Shown one piece after another: positions 34,728-44,171 of a stretch of DNA of 52,939 nucleotides. This stretch comes from Hyphomicrobiales bacterium. Its GTDB lineage: Bacteria; Pseudomonadota; Alphaproteobacteria; Rhizobiales; JAJFHR01. Both the position numbers and the translations under genes were made by a program. The first letter of the stretch is position 1. The number at the start of each line of letters is the position of its first letter. The stretch is from contig JAJFHS010000065.1 in assembly GCA_021775475.1 (NCBI GenBank), positions 1 through 52,939 on the forward strand, read 5' to 3'. A model generated the notes under the pieces. It made no database searches, had not been told where the DNA came from, and saw only the letters and a list, made by a program, of their open reading frames with translations.

Positions 34728-35234
34728 TTAGGCTACGCGCTTACATTTGGCACCTGAATATTTGGCTTTTACTTTGTAGTAGCAAAATTTTGAATTACCT
34801 ATTGTTTGGGTCACACATTGGCTGCTCACCTTGTATGTGCCGTCTGCGCAAATGCAATCTTCATGTTTTTCCAGACACGCATTTACGGCTTTCTTTCTGG
34901 CTTCCTTCTTTGCGGTTTTCGTCATCGCTTTAATAATGTCGGGATCACAAGGCTCGGGACATGCATTATCTACAGTCTTTTGAACTTTATCTTTGCCTGA
35001 GCACGACCCGCTACAGACATCCTCTTTTACCGGTTTGTCGTCACCTTTAGCCTGCATGGCCATTGCGATAAACGGAGCGAATGCTGTTTTCAGTGCGTCA
35101 CTGTCGTCGAGAGTGTTTTCAAAAAGGATCAGCGCCAGCTGGGTTTCCGAGAGAAATGGAAACTCGTTTTCCAGTTCACAAAATTCTTCCGCCAGCCAGT
35201 CATCGAGCTCTATGCATATTGATCTTCCGGGCAT
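34728..35234 (-). CDS. Hypothetical cysteine-rich protein
   Basis: A 168-residue protein that I do not recognise. ATG 35234 follows AGGAG by six bases; the frame continues upstream to 35375 but without a ribosome site. The N-terminal ~60 residues are acidic and probably helical (IELDDWLAEEFCELENEF). The rest is Lys-rich with ten of the twelve cysteines, in VCSGSCSGKDK, ACPEPCDPD, NACLEKHEDCICADG, SQCVTQ, KFCYY and AKCKR. There is no signal peptide. The Cys pairs suggest metal binding or, if exported, disulfides. Possible classes include a small zinc protein or a peptide precursor, but no family motif supports either. Confidence 0.65.
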   Translation of the reverse strand: MPGRSICIELDDWLAEEFCELENEFPFLSETQLALILFENTLDDSDALKTAFAPFIAMAMQAKGDDKPVKEDVCSGSCSGKDKVQKTVDNACPEPCDPDIIKAMTKTAKKEARKKAVNACLEKHEDCICADGTYKVSSQCVTQTIGNSKFCYYKVKAKYSGAKCKRVA

Positions 35235-35326
35235 GTTAATCTCCTGAATTTTGTGCGTTATGTCATTCCTTATACACTGGATGATGCAAATTCGAAAACC
35301 GGGGAGAATACTGAGCCCGACAGGCC

Positions 35327-38300
35327 TTATTTGGAAATGCGCATAGACCAGCGTTGGGTGCCGTACCAATACCATCTGAAGAACCTGGCGATATCATTTT
35401 GAATGCCGAGTACGGCGGGGACTAAAATCAGCACCAGTGCTGTGGCCATAGCCAGGCCAAAGACTAACGTTATCGCCATTGGCAACAGGAACTGGGCCTG
35501 CAGGCTTTTTTCAAACAGCAACGGCGTCAGGCCACCGATGGTGGTGAGCGAGGTCAGCAGGACGGCACGCAGGCGATCACGCGCACCTCCTGGAGCTGCC
35601 GTTTCCATGGTCTCGCCTTCGCTCAGGCGTTTGTCGACCTGGACCACCAGAATAATTGAATCATTGACCAAAATTCCCGACAGGCCCAGCAGGCCGAAGA
35701 AACTCAAGATGGTCATGGGGAAACCCATAATCAAATGGCCGAAAATGGCGCCGACAAGACCAAAGGGGATGACCAGCATAACAATCACCGGTTTGATATA
35801 GCTGCCAAACATCCAAGCCAGGATGATGTACATGAATGTAAGCGCCAGAATGACGCCAATGAGGAGGTCGCCAAAGGTCTTGGTTCTTTCTTCTGATTTG
35901 CCCTTGAAAGTATAATCAACACCATATTTCGCCGCAATTTCTTCCAGCCCCTGCGCCTTGAGTGCGGCTTCAACCACAATGCTGGTGGTGACATCGGCAT
36001 CTATGTCGGCGGTCACCGAAACAGAGGTTTTGCCTTCCTTTCGCTGGATCAGTGAAAACCCGGCTTTGTCACGCAAATTCACGACTTCTGTCAGCGGTAC
36101 TTCGACACCTTGCGGGCTCCTGATATAAAGATCACGCAGGGATTGTCCGCCTGTACCTATATTGTCCTCGAGCACCCGAATGGTGATTTCTTCATCACCA
36201 CGGGCAAAACGTTTGGCGATGGCGCCTTCGAAGGCATTTCGTACCTGACGGCCCACCGATTGCGTGGTGAAGCCAAGGGCTGAGCCGCGCGGCGTGATTT
36301 CCAGCACTATTTCCTGTTTACCGTAGGGCAGATCGTCAGCAATGCCCGAAACACCGGGGTAGCGACCCAGAAGTTCACGCAGTTCCAGAGCAGCTTTCTT
36401 CAAAATCGCCGGATCACCGCCACTGAGTTGTATATCAATATCGCGACCGGGCGGGCCACCGCGACGCCCGGTAATGGACAGGCGTTCGACCCCGGGAATT
36501 TGCGGCACGGCCTTGCGCCATTCCTCGATGATTGTGTTGGTGCGGACAGAGCGTTGCTCGGCGCGGGTCAATTGCACTTTTATGCGGGCAAAATTATCAC
36601 CCCGGCTTTGGCCCGATGTGCCAAGCGTGCTGTAGGTGGTGGAGACGAGTATTTCATTATCCTGCGCCAGCCTATCGGCAACGCGGGTTAAGGAGGCTTC
36701 AATTTTGCCTAAGGCTTGGGCTGTGACTTCGCGCGGTGTTCCGGCAACAAAAACTACATCTGCCAGGATAACTTCAGGTTCAGGCGTAGGGAAAAACTGA
36801 AAAGTGACACGACCGCTAACCATCACGCCGATCGAGACAATGAGAATGCCAATAGCTGACGCCACCGTGGTGTAGCGCCAGCGAAAGCTGAGGGTGGAAA
36901 GACGGCCAAACCAATTGTCGCGAAAACCTTTAAAACGTCTGTCAAAGCCGACGCGAAACCTGCCCGGCTTCGTACTCATGCGCGACAGGGCGTGGCGCAA
37001 ATGGCCCGGCAGAATGAAGAAACATTCGACCAGCGAAGCAATCAGAACAGCAATAACGACGGCTGGCAGGGCGGCAATTATATCACCAATTATACCGCCA
37101 ATTAAAAACAGTGGTAAAAAGGCTGCCTGGGTGGTCAAGGTGGCGGCAACCACGGGCGCCAGCATGCGGGTGGCGCCGCGTTCAGCAGCAGCAAGAGCTG
37201 GATCACCACGCTCCCAACAAGTAGCGGTATGTTCGCCAACAACAATCGCATCATCAACAATAATGCCAAGGGTCAGGATCAGCGCAAACAGCGATATCAT
37301 GTTTATGCTCTGCCCGGTGATATACATGATCCCCAGAGTTGCCATGACGGATACGGGGATGCCGACAGCGACCCAGAAGGCAATGCGCGCATTGAGAAAG
37401 ACAAACAGAATGATGAGGACGAGGATCAGGCCACCGGCGCCGTTTTTCAACAACAGACCAATACGATCTGAAACCGCATCAGCGGCCACGTCATATTTTA
37501 CAACTTTAAGGTCCGGTGGCAGCGTCGGCAGGGTTTTTTCAAGATACTTGTCCAGAATTCCGGCAACAACCAACGTGTCGGCGGCCAGGGCACGCTTTAC
37601 CTGAAGACCAATTGCCTTTGATGTTCCCTGAAATGAAATCGGGGCGGTTTTATCAAACCTGGTTTCAATGGTGGCGATATCGCGCAGGTAAATCTTTTCG
37701 CCGCCGGGCAGAGACTTGATCTCGATTTGCGATACGGCCATGGTATCTTCAGCCTGACCAATCGAACGGATTTGTTTGTCGATGACACCATCAAGCGTGC
37801 CCGAAGGCAGGTCCTGACTGATTTCTTTGATTTTTTCAGCGATTTCAGCCACGGTGAAGTCCAGGCGACGCAATTCTTCCGGACGCACACTGACCCAGAT
37901 TTCCTCATCACGAAAACCGGTATAATTAACCTGATCAATACCGGCTTCGAGCAATCCATCGCGAATTTTCCGAGCATAGGATTTGAGCGCCAGTTCGCTA
38001 TAGGGACCGGATATGGACAGGCTGGCGACATCTTCATAAAACTTATGGTGCTGTATAACCGGTCTTTCAGATTCCTCGGGCAAAGTGGTGACATTATTGA
38101 CAGCTGATTCCACATCGGAAAGCGCTGATTGCATATTGGTGCCGCCTTCGAATTCCATCAATATGGAAGCCACACCCTCGCGGGCGAATGATGAAAATTC
38201 GCTCAAACCATCAGTGTAGCGCAATTCTGGCTCAAGTGATTTGAGAATACTTTTTTCGATATCTTCCGGGCTTGCGCCAGGCCAGATGACATTAACGGAG

Positions 38301-38455
38301 ATGACGGGTATTTCAACGGAAGGAAAAAATTGCACTTTGAGTTTTGTCAGCGCGAACATGCCCGACAGGATTAGCATGACCATCAGCAGGTTTGAGGCAT
38401 TGCGATGGTGGGTAAAAAACCTTACCGCCCCATTTGTTTTCTGAGATTTGGCCAT
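35327..38455 (-). CDS. Efflux RND transporter permease subunit
   Basis: A 1042-residue resistance-nodulation-division pump of the AcrB/MexF-like class. Twelve membrane helices surround two large periplasmic loops. The N-terminal helix (NLLMVMLILSGMFALTKLKVQFFPSVEIPVISV), the motif SLVECFFILPGHL and the proton-relay aspartates in TLGIIVDDAIVVGEHT (~400) are present. It exports a drug, lipid or metal-free organic substrate by proton motive force with the adaptor encoded 2 bp upstream. No outer-membrane channel gene is near. Substrate is unknown; its Asp pair argues against the heavy-metal CusA class. Confidence 0.93.
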   Translation of the reverse strand: MAKSQKTNGAVRFFTHHRNASNLLMVMLILSGMFALTKLKVQFFPSVEIPVISVNVIWPGASPEDIEKSILKSLEPELRYTDGLSEFSSFAREGVASILMEFEGGTNMQSALSDVESAVNNVTTLPEESERPVIQHHKFYEDVASLSISGPYSELALKSYARKIRDGLLEAGIDQVNYTGFRDEEIWVSVRPEELRRLDFTVAEIAEKIKEISQDLPSGTLDGVIDKQIRSIGQAEDTMAVSQIEIKSLPGGEKIYLRDIATIETRFDKTAPISFQGTSKAIGLQVKRALAADTLVVAGILDKYLEKTLPTLPPDLKVVKYDVAADAVSDRIGLLLKNGAGGLILVLIILFVFLNARIAFWVAVGIPVSVMATLGIMYITGQSINMISLFALILTLGIIVDDAIVVGEHTATCWERGDPALAAAERGATRMLAPVVAATLTTQAAFLPLFLIGGIIGDIIAALPAVVIAVLIASLVECFFILPGHLRHALSRMSTKPGRFRVGFDRRFKGFRDNWFGRLSTLSFRWRYTTVASAIGILIVSIGVMVSGRVTFQFFPTPEPEVILADVVFVAGTPREVTAQALGKIEASLTRVADRLAQDNEILVSTTYSTLGTSGQSRGDNFARIKVQLTRAEQRSVRTNTIIEEWRKAVPQIPGVERLSITGRRGGPPGRDIDIQLSGGDPAILKKAALELRELLGRYPGVSGIADDLPYGKQEIVLEITPRGSALGFTTQSVGRQVRNAFEGAIAKRFARGDEEITIRVLEDNIGTGGQSLRDLYIRSPQGVEVPLTEVVNLRDKAGFSLIQRKEGKTSVSVTADIDADVTTSIVVEAALKAQGLEEIAAKYGVDYTFKGKSEERTKTFGDLLIGVILALTFMYIILAWMFGSYIKPVIVMLVIPFGLVGAIFGHLIMGFPMTILSFFGLLGLSGILVNDSIILVVQVDKRLSEGETMETAAPGGARDRLRAVLLTSLTTIGGLTPLLFEKSLQAQFLLPMAITLVFGLAMATALVLILVPAVLGIQNDIARFFRWYWYGTQRWSMRISK

Positions 38456-38457
38456 GA

Positions 38458-39756
38458 TTATTTTTCAACAACCAGCAAACCGTTAACCGGGGCTGACAAT
38501 CGGCTCGACAGTAGTTTTTCACCGGGCTTCAAAGCCCCGCGCACCAAAACGTCAGAACCGGCATAGCCCACCAGTTCAACTTTTTTCTCAATCAACCTGC
38601 CAGCCTTGATCACATAAACGCGGTTATTTTCGTAGAGACTGGTTTCAGGCAGGCGGGCAACATCTTCATAAGTGCGGTCTTTGAGATATACCTCAACAAA
38701 AGCACCGGTTCGCAGCGGTGTCTTTGCCGACCGCAAATCAAGCCGGGCAAAAACATCAACCCCGCCATTGCTGGCGGAAATCTGGGCACCGACGCGCTCT
38801 ATTTTACCGTCAAAATCATAACTGTTGAGACCGACGCGCCAGATGATGCGAACGGCACGATCAATGACGCTGCCTTCATCAGCAATGATGCGTCCGTACT
38901 GGCCATCTGACAGGGAGAAGCGCACGTCAATCTGCTGACTGTCGATGAGGGTTGCGACGCGGTCATTGGCACTGACAAAGCGCCCGACTTCACCATCAAC
39001 TTTAGCTACATAGGCATCAAAAGGGGCAATAAGCCGGGTGTTGCGCAAGGCTCTTTGAGCCCGGCGAACGGAGGTTTTCAGGCGGTCGATGACGGCTGTC
39101 TGCTGGCTTGCCCGGGCGCGTTCGATTTCTATGTTGCTGGTACGCTGGGCGATGGCCTGCTGGCGCAAAGACAGGGTGACTTCTCGATCATCAACGGCCT
39201 TTTGCGAAATTGAACCCTGTTTTTTCAGTTTAATTGCGCGTTTTAAATCTTTTTGGGCAAGGTCAAGTTGAAAACGGGCAACGTCAAGCTGGTCAATTTC
39301 AAGTTGTACGCGGGCATTATATTCCAGAAGTCTGGCCTCTGCCTCCAGGAGACTGCCCTGGGCTTCTTCGAGGGCTGCCACATATTCAAAAGCATCGACC
39401 TTAACCAGCATATCACCCTTTTTGAGGGTACCGCCAAGTTTGAAATTTTTGCCGGTTTCGATAATTTCGCCCATAACGAGCGTGCGCATATCGACCTGAC
39501 GTCCGGCAACAGCTTCGCCATATAACCGCAGTTCGGGAGTTTGATTGCCAATGACCACGGGCACAATTGAGACCGGCCATGATTTTTCAACCACCTTTCG
39601 CGGCTCAATCGTCTTTTTTGACGCAACTAAACCCTTATAGCCGACCACGGCGACAGCCACAATAACCAGCGGTAACAACACACCTGCAATCCGGCGCACA
39701 ACGGGAGGCTTGCTTACCACAGCGTCTAAAACTTCACTTTGATTGACGGGTTTCAT
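38458..39756 (-). CDS. Efflux RND transporter periplasmic adaptor subunit
   Basis: A 432-residue membrane fusion protein of the HlyD_D23/AcrA type. It has a membrane anchor at ~22-45 (IAGVLLPLVIVAVAVVGYKGL), a lipoyl half after residue ~95, an alpha-helical hairpin at ~130-230 with RLEYNARVQLEIDQLDVARFQ-like heptads, the second lipoyl half and a beta-barrel (DGEVGRFVSANDRVATLIDSQQIDVRFSLSD). It lies 2 bp upstream of the RND permease gene and surely forms one operon with it. The anchor rather than a lipoprotein signal is somewhat unusual for AcrA relatives but common in alphaproteobacteria. Confidence 0.92.
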   Translation of the reverse strand: MKPVNQSEVLDAVVSKPPVVRRIAGVLLPLVIVAVAVVGYKGLVASKKTIEPRKVVEKSWPVSIVPVVIGNQTPELRLYGEAVAGRQVDMRTLVMGEIIETGKNFKLGGTLKKGDMLVKVDAFEYVAALEEAQGSLLEAEARLLEYNARVQLEIDQLDVARFQLDLAQKDLKRAIKLKKQGSISQKAVDDREVTLSLRQQAIAQRTSNIEIERARASQQTAVIDRLKTSVRRAQRALRNTRLIAPFDAYVAKVDGEVGRFVSANDRVATLIDSQQIDVRFSLSDGQYGRIIADEGSVIDRAVRIIWRVGLNSYDFDGKIERVGAQISASNGGVDVFARLDLRSAKTPLRTGAFVEVYLKDRTYEDVARLPETSLYENNRVYVIKAGRLIEKKVELVGYAGSDVLVRGALKPGEKLLSSRLSAPVNGLLVVEK

Positions 39757-39824
39757 CTTTTCAGCAACTCGGCAGGAAAACGGGCATTATACCATAGGCG
39801 GCGAGGTTTGAACGATAGCTAACA

Positions 39825-39854
39825 CCGTCATACCGGCGAAAGCCGGTATGACGG
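39825..39854. repeat. REP-like hairpin with GAAA loop
   Basis: CCGTCATACCGGC (39825-39837) and GCCGGTATGACGG (39842-39854) form a perfect 13-bp stem with a GAAA tetraloop. It lies in the 247-bp gap between hslO and the RND adaptor gene. It has the same CGTCAT...ATGACG ends as the element at the window start, so both may belong to one REP family. The rest of the gap shows no other clear feature. Confidence 0.8.
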
Positions 39855-40003
39855 GGAGATGGTTAAAACCTCACCACCACTGGTATTACACCCATTATCT
39901 ATTTAATATATCTCGGTTTTCAAGACATCAACTTCCAACAGTATTAAAGCATAATTACGACGGCAGTCCCATTCCTGTCTGACGTTATGGGTAATTGTGC
40001 TGA

Positions 40004-40981
40004 TTAAACCTTTGGGTTTTCAAAATTTGCCGGATCGAACGTGTAGCTTTGGCTGCAAAACTCACAGGTAACGATGATTTTATCGTCTTTAATCATCGCG
40101 TTAATGTCATCTTGGCTAAACTGTCCCAGCATTTGTTCAACCTTGTGGCTGGAACACTGGCAGCCGCGTTCAAGCATGACTGGTTCGAACACGTGTACGC
40201 CTTCTTCATGGAAAAATCGATAGACCAGTCGTTCCAGTGAGACCGTGGGATCGAGTAATTCATGATCTTCAATCGTGTTCATCAATGCCTTGGCGCGTAT
40301 CCAGCGGTCATCTTCCTCGTGATCACCGTCTTCTTCAGTAGCTTTTCCCGAGGGTAATTCTCTGGGTTGAGGTGTGCCACCGGTGTCGGGCAGATACTGG
40401 ATCATCATGCCACCGGCCTGCCATCCACTGAGAACACCTTCAGGTGTATTCGATATGAATGGACCGGCAGCAAGATAAATATTGGTGGGGATTTGCTCAG
40501 ATTGATCAAAATAGGTGTGAGCAGCTTCACTCAGCGAAATGTTGGTGAGTGGGACAATGCCCTGATAGCGCTCGGTATATTTTCCCTGATCAATCGTAAG
40601 CGCCATGTGGCCTTTACCCAATAAATCGGCGGTTGCATTTTTAACCGATGAATCATGTGCAGCAATAGCCTCGGCATCAAAATGGGCATAAGCACGCAAG
40701 GTTCCCGTCGACATGTAATCGACCACAAGCATATCAATGGGACCGTCGCTTTTGGTTTGCAGGGAAAGCTTTCCCTCCATCTTCAATGCCGCCCCCAAAA
40801 GGGCGGTTAGAGCCAGAGCTTCGCCAAGAAGGTGAGCAACGGGTTGAGGGTAATCGTGGCGATTGAGAATATCTGTTACCGTCGTGCTCAAGCGCACGAT
40901 ACGACCACGGCAGCCGAGTTGTTTTACCTGAAATGGTAACAGGAAATCATCGGCGTCAATAACAATCTCAGCTGTTGTCAT
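40004..40981 (-). CDS. hslO: Redox-regulated chaperone Hsp33
   Basis: A 325-residue holdase chaperone activated by oxidation. The four zinc cysteines form CQC ([14 protein letters not shown], ~271) and CEFC ([10 protein letters not shown], ~303), the disulfide switch of Hsp33. The N-terminal domain has the typical [25 protein letters not shown] opening. The ATG at 40981 overlaps the argF stop as ATGA, so I chose it over an upstream start at 41002. It is third in argD-argF-hslO, a conserved Rhizobiales arrangement. Translational coupling to argF is likely. Confidence 0.94.
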   Translation of the reverse strand: MTTAEIVIDADDFLLPFQVKQLGCRGRIVRLSTTVTDILNRHDYPQPVAHLLGEALALTALLGAALKMEGKLSLQTKSDGPIDMLVVDYMSTGTLRAYAHFDAEAIAAHDSSVKNATADLLGKGHMALTIDQGKYTERYQGIVPLTNISLSEAAHTYFDQSEQIPTNIYLAAGPFISNTPEGVLSGWQAGGMMIQYLPDTGGTPQPRELPSGKATEEDGDHEEDDRWIRAKALMNTIEDHELLDPTVSLERLVYRFFHEEGVHVFEPVMLERGCQCSSHKVEQMLGQFSQDDINAMIKDDKIIVTCEFCSQSYTFDPANFENPKV

Positions 40982-41919
40982 GAAGCACCCTGGGCCAGAC
41001 ACCAGGCAAGAATGCCTTTTTGTGCATGCAGCCGGTTTTCCGCTTCATCAAACACCACCGATTGTGGCCCGTCGATTACGTCAGCGGTTACTTCATCGCC
41101 ACGGTAAGCAGGTAGGCAGTGCATAAATATGGCATCGGGTTTGGCATTATCCATCAATGCCTGATTGACCTGATAGGGTTGCAGTATCTTTTTGCGTCTA
41201 TCTGTATCTTCATCACCCATCGACACCCAGGTGTCAGCGACCACGCAATCAGCACCGCGCACCGCATCATCAGGATTTTCATGCAGGGAGAATGATACGT
41301 TTTCGCGGCTGGCCCACTCGATAACTTCCGGGCGCAAATTCAAATCAGGCGGACAGCCGAGTTTTATTTCAAAGCCAAATTTAGCCGCTGCATGCACCCA
41401 GGAAACGGCTACATTGTTGCCATCACCGAGCCAGGCAATGGTTTTGCCGACAATAGAACCGCAATGTTCTTCAAAGGTCAGGACATCGGCCATGATCTGG
41501 CAGGGGTGAGAAAAATCCGTAAGGCCGTTTATCACCGGTATGGTGGCTGCTGCGGCAAGTTTTTCTACGCGCGCATGGCTGTTTCCCCGGATCATGATGG
41601 CATCGACATAACGCGACAGCACCTGCCCGGTATCAGCTTCGGATTCACCGCGCCCCAGTTGCAAATCAGCTGCACTTAAAACGATGGTCTCACCGCCAAG
41701 CTGGCGCATGGCGACATCGAAGGAAACTCGCGTTCTGGTTGAGGGTTTTTCAAAAATCAGCGCCAGAAGGTAGCCCTTCAGCGAAGCCTCGTCATCACCG
41801 GCACCTTTGGTACGGCCCAAGCGCTGCTGTTTCATCTCAGCACTGTTGTCGATGATCGTGCGCGCGTCTTCAGGGCTCAGGTCAGCCAGGTCCAGAAAAT
41901 GACGAATATCTTCAACCAT
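40978..41919 (-). CDS. argF: Ornithine carbamoyltransferase
   Basis: A 313-residue enzyme making citrulline from ornithine and carbamoyl phosphate in arginine synthesis. The carbamoyl phosphate loop [12 protein letters not shown] (~56-67) and the ornithine-binding motif [14 protein letters not shown] (~267-280) are intact, as are [15 protein letters not shown] and [11 protein letters not shown]. Length and spacing are normal. Its start shares one base with the argD stop, and its stop overlaps hslO by four bases, so the three genes are a tight operon. Confidence 0.96.
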   Translation of the reverse strand: MVEDIRHFLDLADLSPEDARTIIDNSAEMKQQRLGRTKGAGDDEASLKGYLLALIFEKPSTRTRVSFDVAMRQLGGETIVLSAADLQLGRGESEADTGQVLSRYVDAIMIRGNSHARVEKLAAAATIPVINGLTDFSHPCQIMADVLTFEEHCGSIVGKTIAWLGDGNNVAVSWVHAAAKFGFEIKLGCPPDLNLRPEVIEWASRENVSFSLHENPDDAVRGADCVVADTWVSMGDEDTDRRKKILQPYQVNQALMDNAKPDAIFMHCLPAYRGDEVTADVIDGPQSVVFDEAENRLHAQKGILAWCLAQGAS

Positions 41920-43118
41920 TATTGTGCCGCCGTTTTGCTGGTGTTGATGGCACGGACTTTGTGACAGGCACGTTCAATGCGGGCCACACCTTCGTTAAGA
42001 ACCTCGGCATCGCTTATCAATGGTGGCAATATGCGGATAACATTTTCACCGGCGCCAACCACAAGCAGTTTTTGTTCCAGACAGGCTGAAGCAAGCTCGG
42101 TGTTGGCCACTTTGCACTTTATACCCATCATCAGGCCTTCCCCACGAATTTCTTCAATTACATCAGGAAATTCATCGCAAATGCGCGCAAGGTTCTGCTT
42201 CAGTAAAAGCGCGTTTTTCTGCACGCCCTCCAGAAATCCCGGCTCCAGAACAATGTCCAGCACGCCATTTCCAACGGCCATAGCCAGCGGATTGCCACCA
42301 AAGGTCGAGCCATGACTTCCCGCCGTCATACCACGCGCAGCTTCTTGTGTTGCCAGGCATGCGCCCACGGGAAAGCCACCACCGATGCCTTTGGCACTGG
42401 CCAGTATGTCGGGGGTGATATTGGCCCACTCATGAGCATAAAGCTTGCCGGTACGGCCGAGCCCGCATTGAATTTCATCCAAAATCAGCAAAAGTCCATG
42501 TTGATCACACAATTTGCGCAAGGCGCGTAAAAACTGCGGCTCGATCAGCTTGATGCCGCCCTCACCCATTATAGGCTCTATCAAAATCCCTGCAGTTTCA
42601 TCCCCTATTGCAGCTTTAGCAGCGTCAAGATCGCAGAATGGAACCTGATCAAATCCCTCCACCTTGGGGCCGAAACCATCGAGGTATTTTTGCTGACCAC
42701 CAGCGGCCAGCGTGGCCAGGGTGCGACCGTGAAAAGCACCTTCAAAGGTAATTATTCTGAAACGCTCGGGCTGGCCACCATGGGCATGGTATTTTCGCGC
42801 CATTTTTATTGAACATTCCATGGCTTCGCCGCCGGAATTTGTGAAAAACACCGTGTCGGCAAAAGTGGCATCAACCAGACGTTGGGCCAGTCGTTCCTGC
42901 CCCGGAATGTTGAACAGGTTTGACGTGTGCCAGAGTTTTGCCGCCTGTTCACCCAATACCTCAACCAGATGGGGATGGGCATGGCCAAGCGAATTAACCG
43001 CAATGCCGGAGCCAAAATCAAGATATGCCTCACCGTCACCGGTATAGAGATAAGCGCCCTCGCCGTACTCGAAACTCAAGGGAATACGTGCGTAGGTTGG
43101 AAGCACGGGGGTAATCAC
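41919..43118 (-). CDS. argD: Acetylornithine/aspartate aminotransferase family protein
   Basis: A ~399-residue PLP-dependent class III transaminase; N-acetylornithine transaminase by context. Motifs include [73 protein letters not shown] and the PLP-lysine region [17 protein letters not shown] chose the GTG at 43118, which follows GAGGA by seven to eight bases; a TTG at 43145 would add nine residues and overlap the leader hairpin's T-run. A terminator-like structure lies directly upstream, suggesting attenuation. First gene of argD-argF-hslO. Confidence 0.93.
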   Translation of the reverse strand: MITPVLPTYARIPLSFEYGEGAYLYTGDGEAYLDFGSGIAVNSLGHAHPHLVEVLGEQAAKLWHTSNLFNIPGQERLAQRLVDATFADTVFFTNSGGEAMECSIKMARKYHAHGGQPERFRIITFEGAFHGRTLATLAAGGQQKYLDGFGPKVEGFDQVPFCDLDAAKAAIGDETAGILIEPIMGEGGIKLIEPQFLRALRKLCDQHGLLLILDEIQCGLGRTGKLYAHEWANITPDILASAKGIGGGFPVGACLATQEAARGMTAGSHGSTFGGNPLAMAVGNGVLDIVLEPGFLEGVQKNALLLKQNLARICDEFPDVIEEIRGEGLMMGIKCKVANTELASACLEQKLLVVGAGENVIRILPPLISDAEVLNEGVARIERACHKVRAINTSKTAAQ

Positions 43119-43143
43119 ATCATTGTCCTCAAATTCAAAAACC

Positions 43144-43166
43144 AAAAAGCTGCCGGGACCGGCAGC
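43144..43166 (-). terminator. Terminator-like attenuator in the argD leader
   Basis: On the minus strand GCTGCCGG and CCGGCAGC (43149-43166) form an 8-bp GC-rich stem with a two-base centre. TTTTTGGTTTTT follows directly. It stands about 25 bases before the argD start and can only act on the argD transcript, so it is an attenuator candidate. A second stem (TTGTGT...ACACAA) lies upstream, near 43195-43210. A TTGACG near 43285 could be its -35 box. Confidence 0.6.
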
Positions 43167-43220
43167 CAGATCGTTTCAGTTTATTGCATAATTATTGTGT
43201 TTTACACAAATATCGCGTTG

Positions 43221-43264
43221 AGTGCGCTGCCCGTCAGGTTGACCGCACGCCCAGCGCACTTTTT
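43221..43264 (+). terminator. Terminator-like hairpin in the argD/gcrA gap
   Basis: AGTGCGCTG (43221-43229) and CAGCGCACT (43252-43260) form a perfect 9-bp stem around a 22-nt loop that can fold further (GTCAGGTTGAC). TTTTT follows on the plus strand, so it would end a plus-strand RNA although no gene lies upstream on that strand. In the minus-strand argD leader the same stem would be the first hairpin. The gap 43119-43572 (454 bp) also holds GGTGCCGG/CCGGCGCC (~43466-43488) and a GATTC at 43504-43508. Confidence 0.45.
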
Positions 43265-43572
43265 ATCGTAACATCGACCCAAGCGTCAACACTTTCGCGG
43301 CCGCACCTCATTTTGATCAGAAAAACCCGCTGGAAAAAAATAAAAATGGGGGAAAACATATTTTCACGGGATGAAGTTGTTGCGCGGGCATTCCCCGATA
43401 TTGTAGCTTAACAGCCATCGGCCACGAGATATTGTGTATTTAAACTGAAATTTGAGTTTCATGAGTGGTGCCGGAAAAAAACGACCGGCGCCAGACGATG
43501 AGGGATTCTGTCAGTGGACAATACCACGCTTTCGTGGCGATGAAGACAAATTGATTTTATGGAGGTTGTTTG

Positions 43573-44115
43573 ATGGCGACGTGGACAGAAGATCGCGTTG
43601 AGATGTTGAAAAAGCTATGGGCAGAAGGCTTGAGCGCCAGTCAGATTGCCACCCGTCTCGGTGGTGTTACGCGAAATGCGGTTATTGGCAAAGTTCACCG
43701 CCTCGGCCTGTCCGGCAGAGTGACGCCGTCACGCAACTCTCGTCCCAGGGCCAGCAAACCACGACAGCCCAGCCATCCCGGCCGTGTAAATTCCTACAGA
43801 AGTGCCGGAGCGACGGCTTTGAAGACAGAGACGGCCGCGCAAACAGCTCCGCTGCCCGAGCCTGAGCCCGCGCCCCTTCGTGAGGTCCAGATTCCACCGG
43901 GTGAAAGGGCGACGATTTTAACCTTGAGCGAAAAAACCTGTCGCTGGCCAATTGGTGACCCGAGCAGCGATGAGTTTCATTTTTGCGGGCGTAATCCGTC
44001 GGCAAAAATGCCCTATTGCCCGGAGCATTGCCAGATTGCCTACCAGCCAATTCAGGACCGGCGACGGCAAAAACGCGCAGCCCGGCGTACCGGATTGAAA
44101 TTCGCATCGGGTTGA
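43573..44115 (+). CDS. gcrA: GcrA cell cycle regulator
   Basis: A 180-residue sigma70-associated transcription factor unique to alphaproteobacteria. GcrA binds RNA polymerase and acts at promoters methylated by CcrM at GANTC. The N-terminal DNA-binding domain is highly typical: WTEDRVEMLKKLWAEGLSASQIATRLGGVTRNAVIGKVHRLGLSGR (~4-49). A Pro/Ala-rich linker leads to the sigma-interacting C-terminal domain with CRWPIGDP and the Cys/His cluster FHFCGRNPSAKMPYCPEHCQIAYQP. GGAGG lies seven bases before ATG 43573. Divergent from argD. Confidence 0.96.
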   Translation: MATWTEDRVEMLKKLWAEGLSASQIATRLGGVTRNAVIGKVHRLGLSGRVTPSRNSRPRASKPRQPSHPGRVNSYRSAGATALKTETAAQTAPLPEPEPAPLREVQIPPGERATILTLSEKTCRWPIGDPSSDEFHFCGRNPSAKMPYCPEHCQIAYQPIQDRRRQKRAARRTGLKFASG

Positions 44116-44171
44116 TGGTAATTGTTCAGTTCAGACCTCGTTTGAGTTGAGGTTGTATTGGAGATTGCCTC

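Noticed and set aside
36894..37604. 236-codon plus-strand frame opposite the RND permease gene
   Set aside because: It is a shadow of the permease coding strand: Arg/Thr/Ala-rich composition, no ribosome site and no family likeness.
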